A stretch of DNA of 64,000 bases from positions 34,892 to 98,891 of the forward strand of contig JADBWK010000090.1 of the NCBI GenBank assembly GCA_020404895.1, written 5' to 3'. The position numbers and the translations under genes are program-made. The notes below the pieces were generated by a model. It saw only the letters and a program-made list of their open reading frames with translations. It was not told the origin of the DNA and did not search any database. The stretch comes from Pseudanabaena sp. M085S1SP2A07QC. GTDB taxonomy: Bacteria; Cyanobacteriota; Cyanobacteriia; Pseudanabaenales; Pseudanabaenaceae. This document shows, piece after piece, positions 16,335 to 25,413 of this stretch; position 1 is the stretch's first letter; every line of letters starts with the position of its first letter.

Positions 16335-17207
16335 TTAAACTTTTGGATATAGCTTCATTAACGCTTGCACCTGTTCGGCATGATAAGAACTGCGCGTAAG
16401 CGGCGAAGACACCACTTGCAAAAAACCCATTGCTTCACCAGCAATCCGCCATGCTTCAAACTGCTCAGGCGTTACGAATTCATGCAAAGTCAAGTGTTTT
16501 GCAGAAGGTTGTAGATATTGACCAATGGTAATAATATCGCAATCAACTGTTCGCAAATCACGCATCACCTCCAAAACCTCTTCGTAGGTTTCGCTCATTC
16601 CCACCATAACACCTGACTTGGTATACACCCAAGGCGCAATTTCACGAGCGCGTCGTAATAGTTCTAAACTACGTTGATATTCTCCCTGTGGACGCACTCG
16701 CCGATAAAGCCTTGGCACAGTCTCCGTATTGTGATTAAGTACATGAGGTCGCGCTGCCAGAATCGTTTCTAAAGCTTCCCAATTAGAGCAAAGATCGGGA
16801 ATAAGAAGTTCAATTGTTGTTTGTGGCATCAACTTACGAATCTCTTCGATGCATCGCACAAATTGAGAAGCACCTCCATCTAGCAAATCATCTCGATTAA
16901 CAGAAGTAACAACGACATGCTTAAGCTTCATCCGTCGCACTGCTTCTCCCAAATTAATTGGCTCCATCGGATCGAGAGCTTGAGGCTTTTTCTCAAAGTC
17001 AATATCGCAGTAAGGACAAGCACGAGTACAAGCTGGCCCCATAATCAAAAATGTGGCAGTACCTTGGTTAAAGCATTCGCCAATGTTTGGACAAGATGCT
17101 TCTTCGCACACAGTATTTAGCCCCAAGTCGCGCAAGACTTCTTTAACATTTCCAACGCGCTCCCATTGTGGGGCTTTAACTCGCAACCAATCTGGTTTGA
17201 CTGCCAT
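16335..17207 (-). CDS. lipA: Lipoyl synthase
   Basis: Radical-SAM enzyme that inserts two sulfurs into protein-bound octanoyl groups. 290 residues, typical length. Both clusters are present: the auxiliary 4Fe-4S set [12 protein letters not shown] and the radical-SAM CxxxCxxC motif in [12 protein letters not shown]. Downstream family motifs [17 protein letters not shown] and the C-terminal SSYHAEQ (the Ser ligand region) are intact. Cytoplasmic. It stands alone here, with a 485-bp upstream gap. Confidence 0.97.
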   Translation of the reverse strand: MAVKPDWLRVKAPQWERVGNVKEVLRDLGLNTVCEEASCPNIGECFNQGTATFLIMGPACTRACPYCDIDFEKKPQALDPMEPINLGEAVRRMKLKHVVVTSVNRDDLLDGGASQFVRCIEEIRKLMPQTTIELLIPDLCSNWEALETILAARPHVLNHNTETVPRLYRRVRPQGEYQRSLELLRRAREIAPWVYTKSGVMVGMSETYEEVLEVMRDLRTVDCDIITIGQYLQPSAKHLTLHEFVTPEQFEAWRIAGEAMGFLQVVSSPLTRSSYHAEQVQALMKLYPKV

Positions 17208-17692
17208 ATTTACAATTACCTAGATTTCTAGCCTATGCAGTTCATGCAATTTTTGTAACATTTCATATTCTAACATTAGCGCGAGTTAAAGATAATTTAC
17301 AGCGCTTTACGCTATAAAGTAGACCTTGAGAGAATGGTTGTGCCCCCCCTTTCTAAAAGCCAAAAAAATCCAGAAGTGAAATGTCACTTCTGGAAGATGT
17401 AATAAAACAGATCAACAGTTAGTATCTGTACAGATAAACAAAATCCCTATTTTGCAGCTATCTAAAAATAACTGTAAGAGTTTTAAGTATATTTAATAAG
17501 ACAACGGATCAAATATACTTAGCATAAGTAGTGTTACTTTTTAAAGAAGTTTATAAATAAACCCACATTTCTTCATATTGCCACGGTGAACGCCGTTTAT
17601 AGAAGAAATAAGGATCTATATGTAAAAACGCCAAAAAAGTGACTTATAGAAAAATCGAGATTTATGTTTGCTCTGACTAGGCTGATAAAAAT
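17208..17692. other. Intergenic gap upstream of lipA
   Basis: 485 bp without a convincing gene. It holds a small hairpin (CCAGAAGTGA/TCACTTCTGG, 17370-17393) and an AT-rich imperfect inverted repeat around 17482-17520. I see no tRNA or recognised RNA. Confidence 0.5.
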
Positions 17693-18001
17693 TTATCTAC
17701 ATCCAGCCAATGCAACTTCTCTTTCTTCGGGTGGTTTTAGACTAGGGAACAAGAAGTGATTTTCTTCAACATACTGTGCTCCAAATAGTCCTTTTTCCGC
17801 CCAGAAGTATCGATCTGTTGTATGCTCGTTACGTCTTACAAGCAACAGTGCTGGTGGAAGAATGCCATGTGTATGGATGTACTTTCGTGCAGCCGTCACA
17901 GGCTTGTCTTCACCGCTATCGATACTAAATTGAGGAATATGTTCTAGGATTTTGCGCCCTTCTTGGCGACGTCTACTTTTGCGCTTACGTCTCCTTGCCA
18001 A
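17693..18001 (-). CDS. DUF3155 family cyanobacterial protein
   Basis: About 102 residues beginning with a very basic ARRRKRKSRRRQEGRKILEHIP stretch, then IDSGEDKPVTAARKYIHTHGILPPALLLVRRNEHTTDRYFWAEKGLFGAQY: the DUF3155 pattern as I know it from cyanobacteria. The frame is open 24 codons further upstream, but a TTG at 18001 preceded by AGGAGG at 8-nt spacing (TTAGGAGGTATCAAT-TTG) is clearly the start. Function unknown; the basic N-terminus suggests nucleic-acid contact. Confidence 0.85.
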   Translation of the reverse strand: MARRRKRKSRRRQEGRKILEHIPQFSIDSGEDKPVTAARKYIHTHGILPPALLLVRRNEHTTDRYFWAEKGLFGAQYVEENHFLFPSLKPPEEREVALAGCR

Positions 18002-18017
18002 ATTGATACCTCCTAAT
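18001..18017 (-). promoter_or_regulatory. Shine-Dalgarno AGGAGG fixing a TTG start
   Basis: On the minus strand AGGAGG lies upstream of TTG (codon 18001-17999). It is the best evidence that the upstream ATG at 18073 is not used. Confidence 0.75.
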
Positions 18018-18220
18018 TTAGACCCTGAAATGCGATCGGGATTACAAAACATTGTTATTATAACTAGGGTCAATAAAAAATTTCAACTTTTCTTTACAAA
18101 TTTTTGTCACTAGACCTTTTCTGCGATATAGGCAAATATAGATTTACGCCCCAGAAGCTATAGACAGTGAGAGGTAGATATCTTTATTTTGATTTAGCGA
18201 TCTCTGTAACGAACTTGACA

Positions 18221-18673
18221 TTAATTTGCGGCGAAGTGGTTTAAGGCTTCGGCAAAATCTCGAACCCCCCGAAACTGTCGGTATACTGAAGCAAATCTCA
18301 CATATGCAACCTCACTGACATTTTGTAAATATTGCAGCACCATCTCACCAATTTCCACGCTCGAAACTTGATGGCAGTCGCGGACTTGGAGTTGCGCTTC
18401 GATTTCGTCAATAATTGATTCTAGGGTTGTTTGTGATACCCCTGTCTTTTCACAAGCTCGAATCATGCCACGCAAAAGCTTAGAACGATCAAAGGATTCG
18501 CTAGCTCCATCCCGTTTCAAAACTGTAATTGGTACAAATTCGATGCGTTCGTAAGTAGTAAACCGACGATGACAATTAAGACATTCGCGTCTGCGTCGAA
18601 TACTACAGCCTGCCTCTGCCGAACGAGATTCTAAAACACGGCTATCAGTATGCTGACAAAACGGGCAGAGCAT
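18221..18673 (-). CDS. nrdR: Transcriptional repressor NrdR
   Basis: ATP/dATP-sensing repressor of ribonucleotide reductase genes. The N-terminal zinc ribbon [17 protein letters not shown]...[13 protein letters not shown] and the ATP-cone ([24 protein letters not shown]...) are complete; 150 residues from the internal ATG at 18673 fit the family, whereas the frame's earlier ATG (18715) adds 14 unrelated residues. Cytoplasmic. No NrdR boxes or nrd genes were noticed in the window. Confidence 0.96.
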   Translation of the reverse strand: MLCPFCQHTDSRVLESRSAEAGCSIRRRRECLNCHRRFTTYERIEFVPITVLKRDGASESFDRSKLLRGMIRACEKTGVSQTTLESIIDEIEAQLQVRDCHQVSSVEIGEMVLQYLQNVSEVAYVRFASVYRQFRGVRDFAEALNHFAAN

Positions 18674-18798
18674 GACATATCTCAAAAAGTGGTTTATAGA
18701 ACTTAGATAGAGCAATGCTTTACCCTATCTATAACAACTGTAAATTATAGTGGGCAGTTTCGCCCAACCAGAAGATTTTTGCCCAGCAATTCTCATCA

Positions 18799-18851
18799 AA
18801 AAATCGTTTTTTGAAAGCCCACCTACGGTGGGCTTTCAAAAAACGATTTTT
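18799..18851. repeat. Perfect hairpin, 25-bp arms
   Basis: AAAAATCGTTTTTTGAAAGC-CCACC pairs with its complement around a TAC loop. It lies immediately upstream of another palindrome and the first 108-bp element, forming a stack of repeats between nrdR and the secreted-protein gene. Confidence 0.85.
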
Positions 18852-18855
18852 AACC

Positions 18856-18889
18856 AATTCACAGAAGTGTTGCGACACTTCTGTGAATT
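18856..18889. repeat. AATTCACAGAAGTGT palindrome
   Basis: AATTCACAGAAGTGT-TGCG-ACACTTCTGTGAATT, a perfect palindrome of the same module seen next to hemA (29037-29072 and 30690-30720). Confidence 0.8.
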
Positions 18890-18890
18890 A

Positions 18891-18998
18891 TATAGCAATG
18901 TAAGCTTTGCTTAGGACATAAAACCCAAAAGATGGCAGAGCGAAGCTCTGCCATCTTTTGGGTTTTGAATTGTCCTATCTATCTCTTACGTTGCTATA
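18891..18998 (+). mobile_element. 108-bp MITE-like element, copy 1
   Basis: Ends are TATAGCAATGTAAG and CTTACGTTGCTATA, 14-bp terminal inverted repeats with one mismatch. Inside is a long palindrome with apex GCGAAGC. The sequence is identical to the copy at 54034-54141 and differs from 61247-61354 only by the loop (GAA versus TTC). No coding capacity. Confidence 0.85.
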
Positions 18999-19023
18999 GC
19001 TGTCGCCATTCTTGTTAGGACAT

Positions 19024-19078
19024 AAAACCCAAATAGTGAGAGGCGGCGCGAAGCGCCGCCTCTCACTATTTGGGTTTT
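19024..19078. repeat. Perfect 26-bp-arm hairpin with GAA loop
   Basis: AAAACCCAAATAGTGAGAGG-CGGCGC arms around GAA. The left flank TAGGACAT resembles the inner part of the 108-bp element. A second smaller hairpin AAAGCTCAAAAGGGC-GTA (19136-19168) follows. Confidence 0.85.
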
Positions 19079-19183
19079 GATTTGTCTTGATAAAAGTGGC
19101 TAAGGCTATAAAACCCACACCTAGCAAGGATTTTAAAAGCTCAAAAGGGCGTAGCCCTTTTGAGCTTTGGTATTACTCGGAAA

Positions 19184-19786
19184 CTACGGTGTGTGCCCCA
19201 ATGACAACCATTTTAGATGTTTGGGCTGGCAATAAAGTGGCTGCTCTTTGCAATATGTCTGAGTGTCATAAGCCATCAGGGAATCAGGATTGATTGGGGC
19301 AATGTACTTCAAGTTAGCTCTGACGTAGCATTCACCTAGTTGCTCAAAACTAGCGGGCTTAGCTGGGTAAGCTAACTCATTCTGTGAACCCTTTACCCTT
19401 AGCCAAGGAGAGCCATCACTATCTATAATAATCGCGTCACTAGCAGGCTCAGGAGGTTCAGCTCTACTCAGATTTGGGTTTCCCTTAAAAACTGCCGTAA
19501 CGATCGCACCTCTTAAAATTCGAGATCTAATCTGTCCATTCGGCGTGTATCGACAATTTAAATCATAGTTTTCTGCACCAGATCCCATCGGCTGCACGAC
19601 TAGCCATTTGCTAATGGTATAGAAACCGCGATTACCTCGTTGAAAGGCGGATCTAAAGTCTCCACTACTATCAGGATTAGGCACTTCAGCAACTTGCGCG
19701 ATCGTTGGATGAGGACTCAACATTACAAAACTGATTGAGCTTGCGGTTATTAATTGGAGAAATAGGTTACGCAAATTTAACCTCAT
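19184..19786 (-). CDS. Secreted hypothetical protein (SH3-like)
   Basis: 200 residues with a signal peptide (MRLNLRNLFLQLITASSISFVML...IAQ) and a mature region resembling bacterial SH3-like domains of cyanobacterial secreted proteins: YDLNCRYTPNGQIRSRILRGAIVTAVF, SDGSPWLRVKG, CYVRANLKYIAPI. It has paired Cys residues that could form disulfides. It lies 20 bp downstream of the kinase-GUN4 gene on the same strand, so co-transcription is likely. No enzymatic motif is seen; exact family not recognised. Confidence 0.75.
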   Translation of the reverse strand: MRLNLRNLFLQLITASSISFVMLSPHPTIAQVAEVPNPDSSGDFRSAFQRGNRGFYTISKWLVVQPMGSGAENYDLNCRYTPNGQIRSRILRGAIVTAVFKGNPNLSRAEPPEPASDAIIIDSDGSPWLRVKGSQNELAYPAKPASFEQLGECYVRANLKYIAPINPDSLMAYDTQTYCKEQPLYCQPKHLKWLSLGHTP

Positions 19787-19806
19787 ATTTTTATCCTTTT
19801 AAAAAA

Positions 19807-21339
19807 CTAAGATGAACAACGATATAAAGTAGCCATGCGTTCAAGATTTTTGCTGGTATCGCGTAGCAAAAATGGCAAGTGCCCAACAGGTGGAGATTTG
19901 AAATTGGGCTGACGACCTTCGAGATATTCCCATCGTGAAGTTTTGCGATCATAGGTAGTATCGATCGCTAGTTCACCAGATGCACTGAACCAACCAATAT
20001 TTTCGTATGTTTTACGAATATCTTTAGCAAAATCTTCATAAATCTTTTTCTGAGCAGTTAATCCTTGCTTGCCGTTACTTGCCTGTGTCCATAACTGATC
20101 GATTAGAACCAAATCCGCGCAAGTAATTTTATTAAACTCATCGGGGTGAAATGTTCCGTCACGCTCAGACTGACTGCCTGAAGCTTTGAGAAGTAATAAA
20201 TAGGTTTCTTGATCTGCTGCTTTCCAGTTTTTTTCTTTGAGATAGATACCTAATTGCCCATAGTTAGCCTTGCGATCTGATATAGGTACGTCTGAAGGCT
20301 GAACTAAAGGAGAGGGTGAAGTCTCAGTCGTGGAGACAGAAAGACTGGGGGTAGGACTAAGGCTGTTAATTGGCAGGTTATTGCTTTTGAGAGGGTTCCA
20401 TCCTTTACTAAATAGATAAATTCCACCAGTTAAAGCTAACAAAGCGATCGCAGATGGCAATAATAGAGAACTTGACTTAACCTCTCGATCATCAGTAATT
20501 CGAGGAGAAGCTGTACTTAATTTTGATAGTTTCGCGATGTCTTTTAGAACTTCATCAACAGTCTGATAGCGATCGCGTGGATTGCAGCGTGTCATCCTGT
20601 CTAAAACAGTAGCAAATTCTCGGCTAACTTTGGCATAGCTGCGCCAAGTAATCTCGTTATCGCGATCTCTCGGAAACTGGCTAGGGTGCTTACCTGTAAG
20701 AGCTTGCAGAGCCAACATTCCCAAAGAATAGATATCACTACTTGATACAGATTGACCGCGCTCTTGTTCGTATGACATATATCCAGGCGTACCAATTGGC
20801 AATGTCACCTTGGCTTTATGATGGGCGCTAGCGACTTCCATTTGGACTTGCTTGACAGTGCCAAAATCAATCAACACCAGTTTGCCATCGCTATGGCGAC
20901 GAATTAAGTTACTCGGTTTGATATCGCGATGAATGACATTGTATTTATGAACAAATTGCAGGATTTCTAATACTTCTTTGACAATTTGGGCAACTCTGGC
21001 TTCTGCCATTTGGCTGCCAGGAGACATTTCCTTACTGAGTGGATGTCCCGCGATAAATTCTTGAACGAGATAGAATTCTTTATTCTCTTGGAAATATGCG
21101 TAAAGTTGAGGGATCAGATCATGTTTTCCTAATTCTTGTAATGTTTCGGCTTCGGTTTTAAATAGTTCCAGAGCCTTCTGGGTAAAAACAGGATCATCAA
21201 TCGTGGGATTAAGATGTTTGACTACGCATTGAGGATTTTTGGGCAAGCGTGTATCTTCAGCAAGATAAGTTTGCGAAAAACCTCCCTCAGCTAATTCTCT
21301 GATAATACGATAGCGTCGATCAAGTAGCTTGCCTAACAT
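19807..21339 (-). CDS. Serine/threonine protein kinase with C-terminal GUN4 domain
   Basis: 510 residues from the ATG at 21339 (MLGKLLDRRYRI); the frame's earlier ATG at 21417 is in a repeat. The kinase domain has GxGxF-like AEGGFSQTY, VVKHL lysine, HRDIKPSNL, DFG and a PGYMSYEQ activation segment: all catalytic residues are present. One TM segment (LLLPSAIALLALTGGIYLF) around residue 295 and a Ser/Pro-rich linker lead to a GUN4 domain (YGQLGIYLKEKNWKAADQET, CADLVLIDQLW, GHLPFLL). GUN4 binds porphyrins and stimulates Mg-chelatase, so this could be a membrane kinase sensing tetrapyrroles. The fusion is known in cyanobacteria; ligand binding here is inferred. Confidence 0.9.
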   Translation of the reverse strand: MLGKLLDRRYRIIRELAEGGFSQTYLAEDTRLPKNPQCVVKHLNPTIDDPVFTQKALELFKTEAETLQELGKHDLIPQLYAYFQENKEFYLVQEFIAGHPLSKEMSPGSQMAEARVAQIVKEVLEILQFVHKYNVIHRDIKPSNLIRRHSDGKLVLIDFGTVKQVQMEVASAHHKAKVTLPIGTPGYMSYEQERGQSVSSSDIYSLGMLALQALTGKHPSQFPRDRDNEITWRSYAKVSREFATVLDRMTRCNPRDRYQTVDEVLKDIAKLSKLSTASPRITDDREVKSSSLLLPSAIALLALTGGIYLFSKGWNPLKSNNLPINSLSPTPSLSVSTTETSPSPLVQPSDVPISDRKANYGQLGIYLKEKNWKAADQETYLLLLKASGSQSERDGTFHPDEFNKITCADLVLIDQLWTQASNGKQGLTAQKKIYEDFAKDIRKTYENIGWFSASGELAIDTTYDRKTSRWEYLEGRQPNFKSPPVGHLPFLLRDTSKNLERMATLYRCSS

Positions 21340-21371
21340 ATTGGCATTATACAGTAATTTTCGATCAAACA

Positions 21372-21434
21372 AACCCACACAAAGATTATTGAAAGCATTG
21401 ATTTGCAACGCTTTCAATAATCTTTGTGTGGGTT
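21372..21434. repeat. Perfect 25-bp-arm hairpin upstream of the kinase gene
   Basis: AACCCACACAAAGATTATTG-AAAGC pairs around ATTGATTTGCAAC. A second hairpin (AAAACAAAAACTCAA, 21511-21552) follows. Both lie between the divergent kinase and ATPase genes. Confidence 0.8.
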
Positions 21435-21613
21435 GTTATAGTCTTAAGATTTCGCTAAAGCTTCTGGTGCTAGGTTTATATTTATAGTAATTTTCATTTT
21501 GCCGTAGGCAAAACAAAAACTCAAAATTTTACTGGGATTGAGTTTTTGTTTTCAAATGAGTTATGTACTCATTTCAAAACCGCTATTCGAGGAATTAATA
21601 GGAGTAGACCAGC

Positions 21614-24559
21614 ATGGCATCACTTCACCAGCCACTATGGGCATTGTCCTTTGAAGAAGTCTACGCATCTCTTGGCACTGCTGCTGATGGATTATCGCAA
21701 ATAGAAGCGCAATCGCGATTAGAGAAATTTGGCGCAAATGAATTGCCTGAACCTGCTCATCGTCCTTTGTGGCTGCGGTTTGCTGATCAATTAACACATT
21801 TTATGGCTCTGCTACTTTGGATCGCAGGAATTCTTGCCTTTATTTCCCGTACTCCTGAACTCGGTTGGGCAGTATGGTCAGTGATCTGGATTAATGCCAT
21901 CTTTAGCTTTTGGCAAGAGTTTCAAGCGGAGAAAGCACTATCAGCTCTCAAAAAAGTTTTGCCGATGCAGGTGAAAGTTTATCGAGACAGTGAACTAAAG
22001 CAAATTCCCTCTAGGGAACTGGTACGTGGCGATGTCATGCAATTGGAAGAAGGCGATCGCATTTCCGCAGATGCGCGGTTGATATCAGCAGAAAGCTTGT
22101 ATCTAGATGTATCTGTAATGACGGGAGAATCTTTACCCGTAGCACGAAGTCCTTATCCAGTGAGGTTGCGCGAGACAGTGTCAGTGCGTGGTGGTAAAAC
22201 GATGCTACGTCAAGGCGAACAGCCGATGCAGGAAAAAGTGAATCCATCAGAAATAGCCAACCTTGTGTTGGCAGGCTCAACGGTAGCGGCAGGACGAGCA
22301 GTGGCAGTTGTCTATGCAACGGGTGCTGAGACTGAGTTTGGACAGGTCGCCCATTTAACTACAGAGGTAAAGCGTGAGCCCAGTACGTTAGAAATTCAAG
22401 TTTCGCGAATTGTGCGGATCATTACCGCGATCGCAGTCAGTATGGGAGTGCTTGTCTTTTTGCTGGCTTACTTTCTGGTAGGTATAGAAGTAAAAGAAAG
22501 TTTTATTTTTGCGATCGGGATCATTGTTGCATTAGTACCAGAGGGATTATTACCAACCGTAACGTTGTCTTTAGCGATCGGTGTACGGCGAATGGCAAGG
22601 AAAAATGCTCTAGTGAGAAGGCTTTCGGCTGTAGAGTCTCTGAGCGCTACCACGGTTATTTGTACCGATAAGACTGGCACATTAACCAAAAATGAAATGA
22701 CGGTGCGTTATTTGTGGCTACCGACACAACCAGACCTAAAAGATAATTCCGAACCTAATGCTGAGACCAATGCTCAGCCGCCCAATAGATTAATTGAAGT
22801 TACTGGCGCAGGCTACGATCCCACCAGTGGCAAGGTCAATATGCCTTCGGATTCCGAAATTACGTGGAAAGCTCAAATTCTGCTAATTGGCTCGGCGCTC
22901 TGTTCTAATGCGCGTTTAGTTCATCTTAATGCGCCTAGTCGTTGGCAAGAAATTGGCGATCCGACAGAAGCGGCTCTATTAGTAGCTGCGGCAAAAGCAG
23001 AACTAAATTTGGAGGATTTGCAAAAGAAGTTTCCACGGTTACGGGAAATTCCCTTTGATTCACGTCGTCTGATGATGACCGTCATTCTAAATTGGCAATT
23101 ATCGGAATTATGGACAGATGAACTTCCAAATCTTGCCTTCACTAAGGGCGCACCATTAGAAGTTCTTAAACATTGTCATTGGATTTTGCGTAATGGCGAG
23201 CATCAAGAATTGACCCATGACTATTGGCAGGAAGTAGTTACGGCAAATGATGATTTAGCCAAGCAGGGATTTCGGGTGTTAGGACTGGCGGCGCGTCGTG
23301 GTGGTCAAGAACTGATCGATCTTAAAGCGCAGGAATTAGAGCAGAATCTGATTTTCATTGGTCTAGTTGCCATGTTCGATCCACCCCGTGACGAAGTACC
23401 AAAAGCGATCGCTGAATGTCATCAAGCAGGAATTAAGGTGACGATGGTCACGGGTGACTATGGACTCACCGCCGAAGCAATCGCACGTCAAATTGGACTA
23501 GTTGGGGATCGTGTACGGGTAGTCACAGGTGAAGGGATGGGGCATCTTTCCGACGCACAGCTAAGGCAAGTTGTGAAATATCGGCATGGACTAGTGTTTG
23601 CGCGGATGTCACCTGAACATAAATTGCGATTAGTGCAAGCTTATAAAAATATTGGTGAAATCGTGGCGGTAACTGGGGATGGGGTAAATGATGCCCCTGC
23701 CTTACGCGCTGCGAATATTGGTGTGGCGATGGGACAGAACGGTACGGATGTAGCGCGGGAAGCTGCTGATATTGTGCTAACTGATGATAACTTTGCCACG
23801 ATTGTGGTAGCGATCGAGCAAGGGCGATCGGTTTATCAAAATATTCGCAAATTTATGACCTACATTTTGGCATCCAATGTTGCGGAACTAGTACCATTTC
23901 TCGCTATGGTGATCCTCAAAATCCCTCCTGCCCTAATTATCATGCAAATTCTAATTGTTGATTTAGGAACGGATATTTTACCTGCCCTAGCGTTAGGAAC
24001 TGAACGTGCGGAATTAGGAACGATGCAGTTACCGCCCCGCTCAAAATCACAACCTCTTCTTGATCGGTCGCTGCTTCTACGTGCTTACTGCTTTCTAGGC
24101 TTAATCGAAGCAGTATTGGGAATGCTTGGTTTCTTTTGGGTGTGGCACAGCTATGGTTATGACTTCAAATCATTGCAAGCAATTGCGCCATCAATTCTTT
24201 CTCGTACAGCTAACCCAGAGATTACTTTCATTTATGCTCAAGCCACAACCATGACTTTAGCAATCATCGTCGCCTGTCAAGATGGAAATGTTTTCGCCTG
24301 CCGATCTGAACAAACTTCCATCTTTCGATTAGGATTCTTTTCTAATCCTTTTATTTGGCTAGGAATTGCTACAGAATGGATATTAATTATCTCAATTATT
24401 GAAGTCTCGTCCCTAAGACAAATTTTCTCTACAGCCCCACTGACAACATGGCAATGGCTATTTTTGCTAGTCTGTCCACCAATCTTACTAGGTGCAGAAG
24501 AACTTCGCAAACGATTTCTGCGTAGTAGAAGACGGAAGCTTTCGTCGCGATCACTATGA
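21614..24559 (+). CDS. P2-type cation-transporting ATPase
   Basis: 981 residues, full length. N-terminal cation-ATPase domain, TGES actuator loop (~170), PEGLL membrane motif, phosphorylation site DKTGT (~350), KGAPLEVL nucleotide-binding motif, TGDGVNDAP hinge (~690) and about ten TM segments. The M4 region PEGLLPTVTLSLAIG and the following RRMARKNALVR read more like the Na+/K+-type branch than SERCA, so Na+, Ca2+ or K+ transport is possible; ion specificity is not settled. Preceded by GAGGAATTAATAGG ribosome-binding region. Acts in the plasma membrane and stands alone. Confidence 0.93.
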   Translation: MASLHQPLWALSFEEVYASLGTAADGLSQIEAQSRLEKFGANELPEPAHRPLWLRFADQLTHFMALLLWIAGILAFISRTPELGWAVWSVIWINAIFSFWQEFQAEKALSALKKVLPMQVKVYRDSELKQIPSRELVRGDVMQLEEGDRISADARLISAESLYLDVSVMTGESLPVARSPYPVRLRETVSVRGGKTMLRQGEQPMQEKVNPSEIANLVLAGSTVAAGRAVAVVYATGAETEFGQVAHLTTEVKREPSTLEIQVSRIVRIITAIAVSMGVLVFLLAYFLVGIEVKESFIFAIGIIVALVPEGLLPTVTLSLAIGVRRMARKNALVRRLSAVESLSATTVICTDKTGTLTKNEMTVRYLWLPTQPDLKDNSEPNAETNAQPPNRLIEVTGAGYDPTSGKVNMPSDSEITWKAQILLIGSALCSNARLVHLNAPSRWQEIGDPTEAALLVAAAKAELNLEDLQKKFPRLREIPFDSRRLMMTVILNWQLSELWTDELPNLAFTKGAPLEVLKHCHWILRNGEHQELTHDYWQEVVTANDDLAKQGFRVLGLAARRGGQELIDLKAQELEQNLIFIGLVAMFDPPRDEVPKAIAECHQAGIKVTMVTGDYGLTAEAIARQIGLVGDRVRVVTGEGMGHLSDAQLRQVVKYRHGLVFARMSPEHKLRLVQAYKNIGEIVAVTGDGVNDAPALRAANIGVAMGQNGTDVAREAADIVLTDDNFATIVVAIEQGRSVYQNIRKFMTYILASNVAELVPFLAMVILKIPPALIIMQILIVDLGTDILPALALGTERAELGTMQLPPRSKSQPLLDRSLLLRAYCFLGLIEAVLGMLGFFWVWHSYGYDFKSLQAIAPSILSRTANPEITFIYAQATTMTLAIIVACQDGNVFACRSEQTSIFRLGFFSNPFIWLGIATEWILIISIIEVSSLRQIFSTAPLTTWQWLFLLVCPPILLGAEELRKRFLRSRRRKLSSRSL

Positions 24560-24593
24560 TTATAGAGGCTTTCAAATAACCGCTGTGCTAAAA

Positions 24594-24643
24594 ACACAAA
24601 AAATGTAGGGGCAATTCATGAATTGCCCCTACATTTTTTGTGT
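24594..24643. terminator. Hairpin downstream of the P-type ATPase
   Basis: ACACAAAAAATGTAGGGGC-AATT, self-complementary around CATG. A second 22-bp-arm hairpin (GCAACCCTCAAATAGTGAGTAG, 24743-24797) fills most of the rest of the 360-bp gap; no gene is seen there. Confidence 0.75.
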
Positions 24644-24919
24644 CATCCCCAACTATTCACTGGAAAGGGAGCAGTACTCATAATGTTACTTGGCATATGA
24701 TTTTTTTATGAGGTATTTAACCAATGAATATCGATTAATGCTGCAACCCTCAAATAGTGAGTAGAAGAAAAGCGCCTACTCACTATTTGAGGGTTGCGAT
24801 AAATGCCATACAATAGCAGTAGGTAGTCAAAGCTGCCTTGTCGTGTTTTATCTGCCACTAAAGGAGTGGGCTTGCCTATTCCTGTATTTTTTTTAACAAG
24901 TCATAATCTGAGAAAATTT

Positions 24920-25270
24920 ATGTCTGTTCAAGTTTATGGCATACCCAATTGTGGAACCTGCAAAAAAGCGATCGCTTGGTTAGACAATCAAGGAATTACC
25001 TACGAATTTATCAATACCAAAGACTATCCGCCATCTCGAACTGCGATCGCCGAATGGGTAAATGCATTAGGGGAAAGAGTAATGCGAAACACCTCTGGAC
25101 AATCCTATCGATCGCTCGGCACTGAAAAAGATACATGGTCACATATCCAATGGATTGAAGCTTACGCCAAAGATTCAATGTTGCTAAAGCGACCTTTATT
25201 TGTCAAAGATGGTAAAGCGATCGCGATCGGGTTTAGAAACCCTGAAGAGATCAAGCAAAAACTAGCCTAA
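24920..25270 (+). CDS. ArsC/Spx-family thiol reductase-like protein
   Basis: 116 residues from ATG 24920 (MSVQVYGIPNCGTCKKAIAWL); the frame opens 18 codons upstream without family similarity. It has the CxxC redox motif (CGTC) at the N-terminus, plus AEWVNALGERVMRNTSGQSYRSLG and LLKRPLFVKDGKAIAIGF, the standard ArsC/Spx/YffB fold signatures. Could be a glutaredoxin-like reductase or an Spx-like regulator; no ars operon is adjacent, so arsenate reduction is not supported by context. Confidence 0.88.
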   Translation: MSVQVYGIPNCGTCKKAIAWLDNQGITYEFINTKDYPPSRTAIAEWVNALGERVMRNTSGQSYRSLGTEKDTWSHIQWIEAYAKDSMLLKRPLFVKDGKAIAIGFRNPEEIKQKLA

Positions 25271-25413
25271 ACATTAACCTAAAAGAGGGAGCGTTCTCAG
25301 TGCGCTCTCATGCTCAAGAGTGATAGTAATTCTTGCGTCAGCTAACGTAATATTAGATTAATAGTTTAATAGGTATTAAATTATCTGTAAAAAATCAATA
25401 TCGGTACAAAAAT

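Noticed and set aside
24866..24919. N-terminal extension of the ArsC-like protein
   Set aside because: The extension lacks similarity to the family, whose start matches the ATG at 24920.
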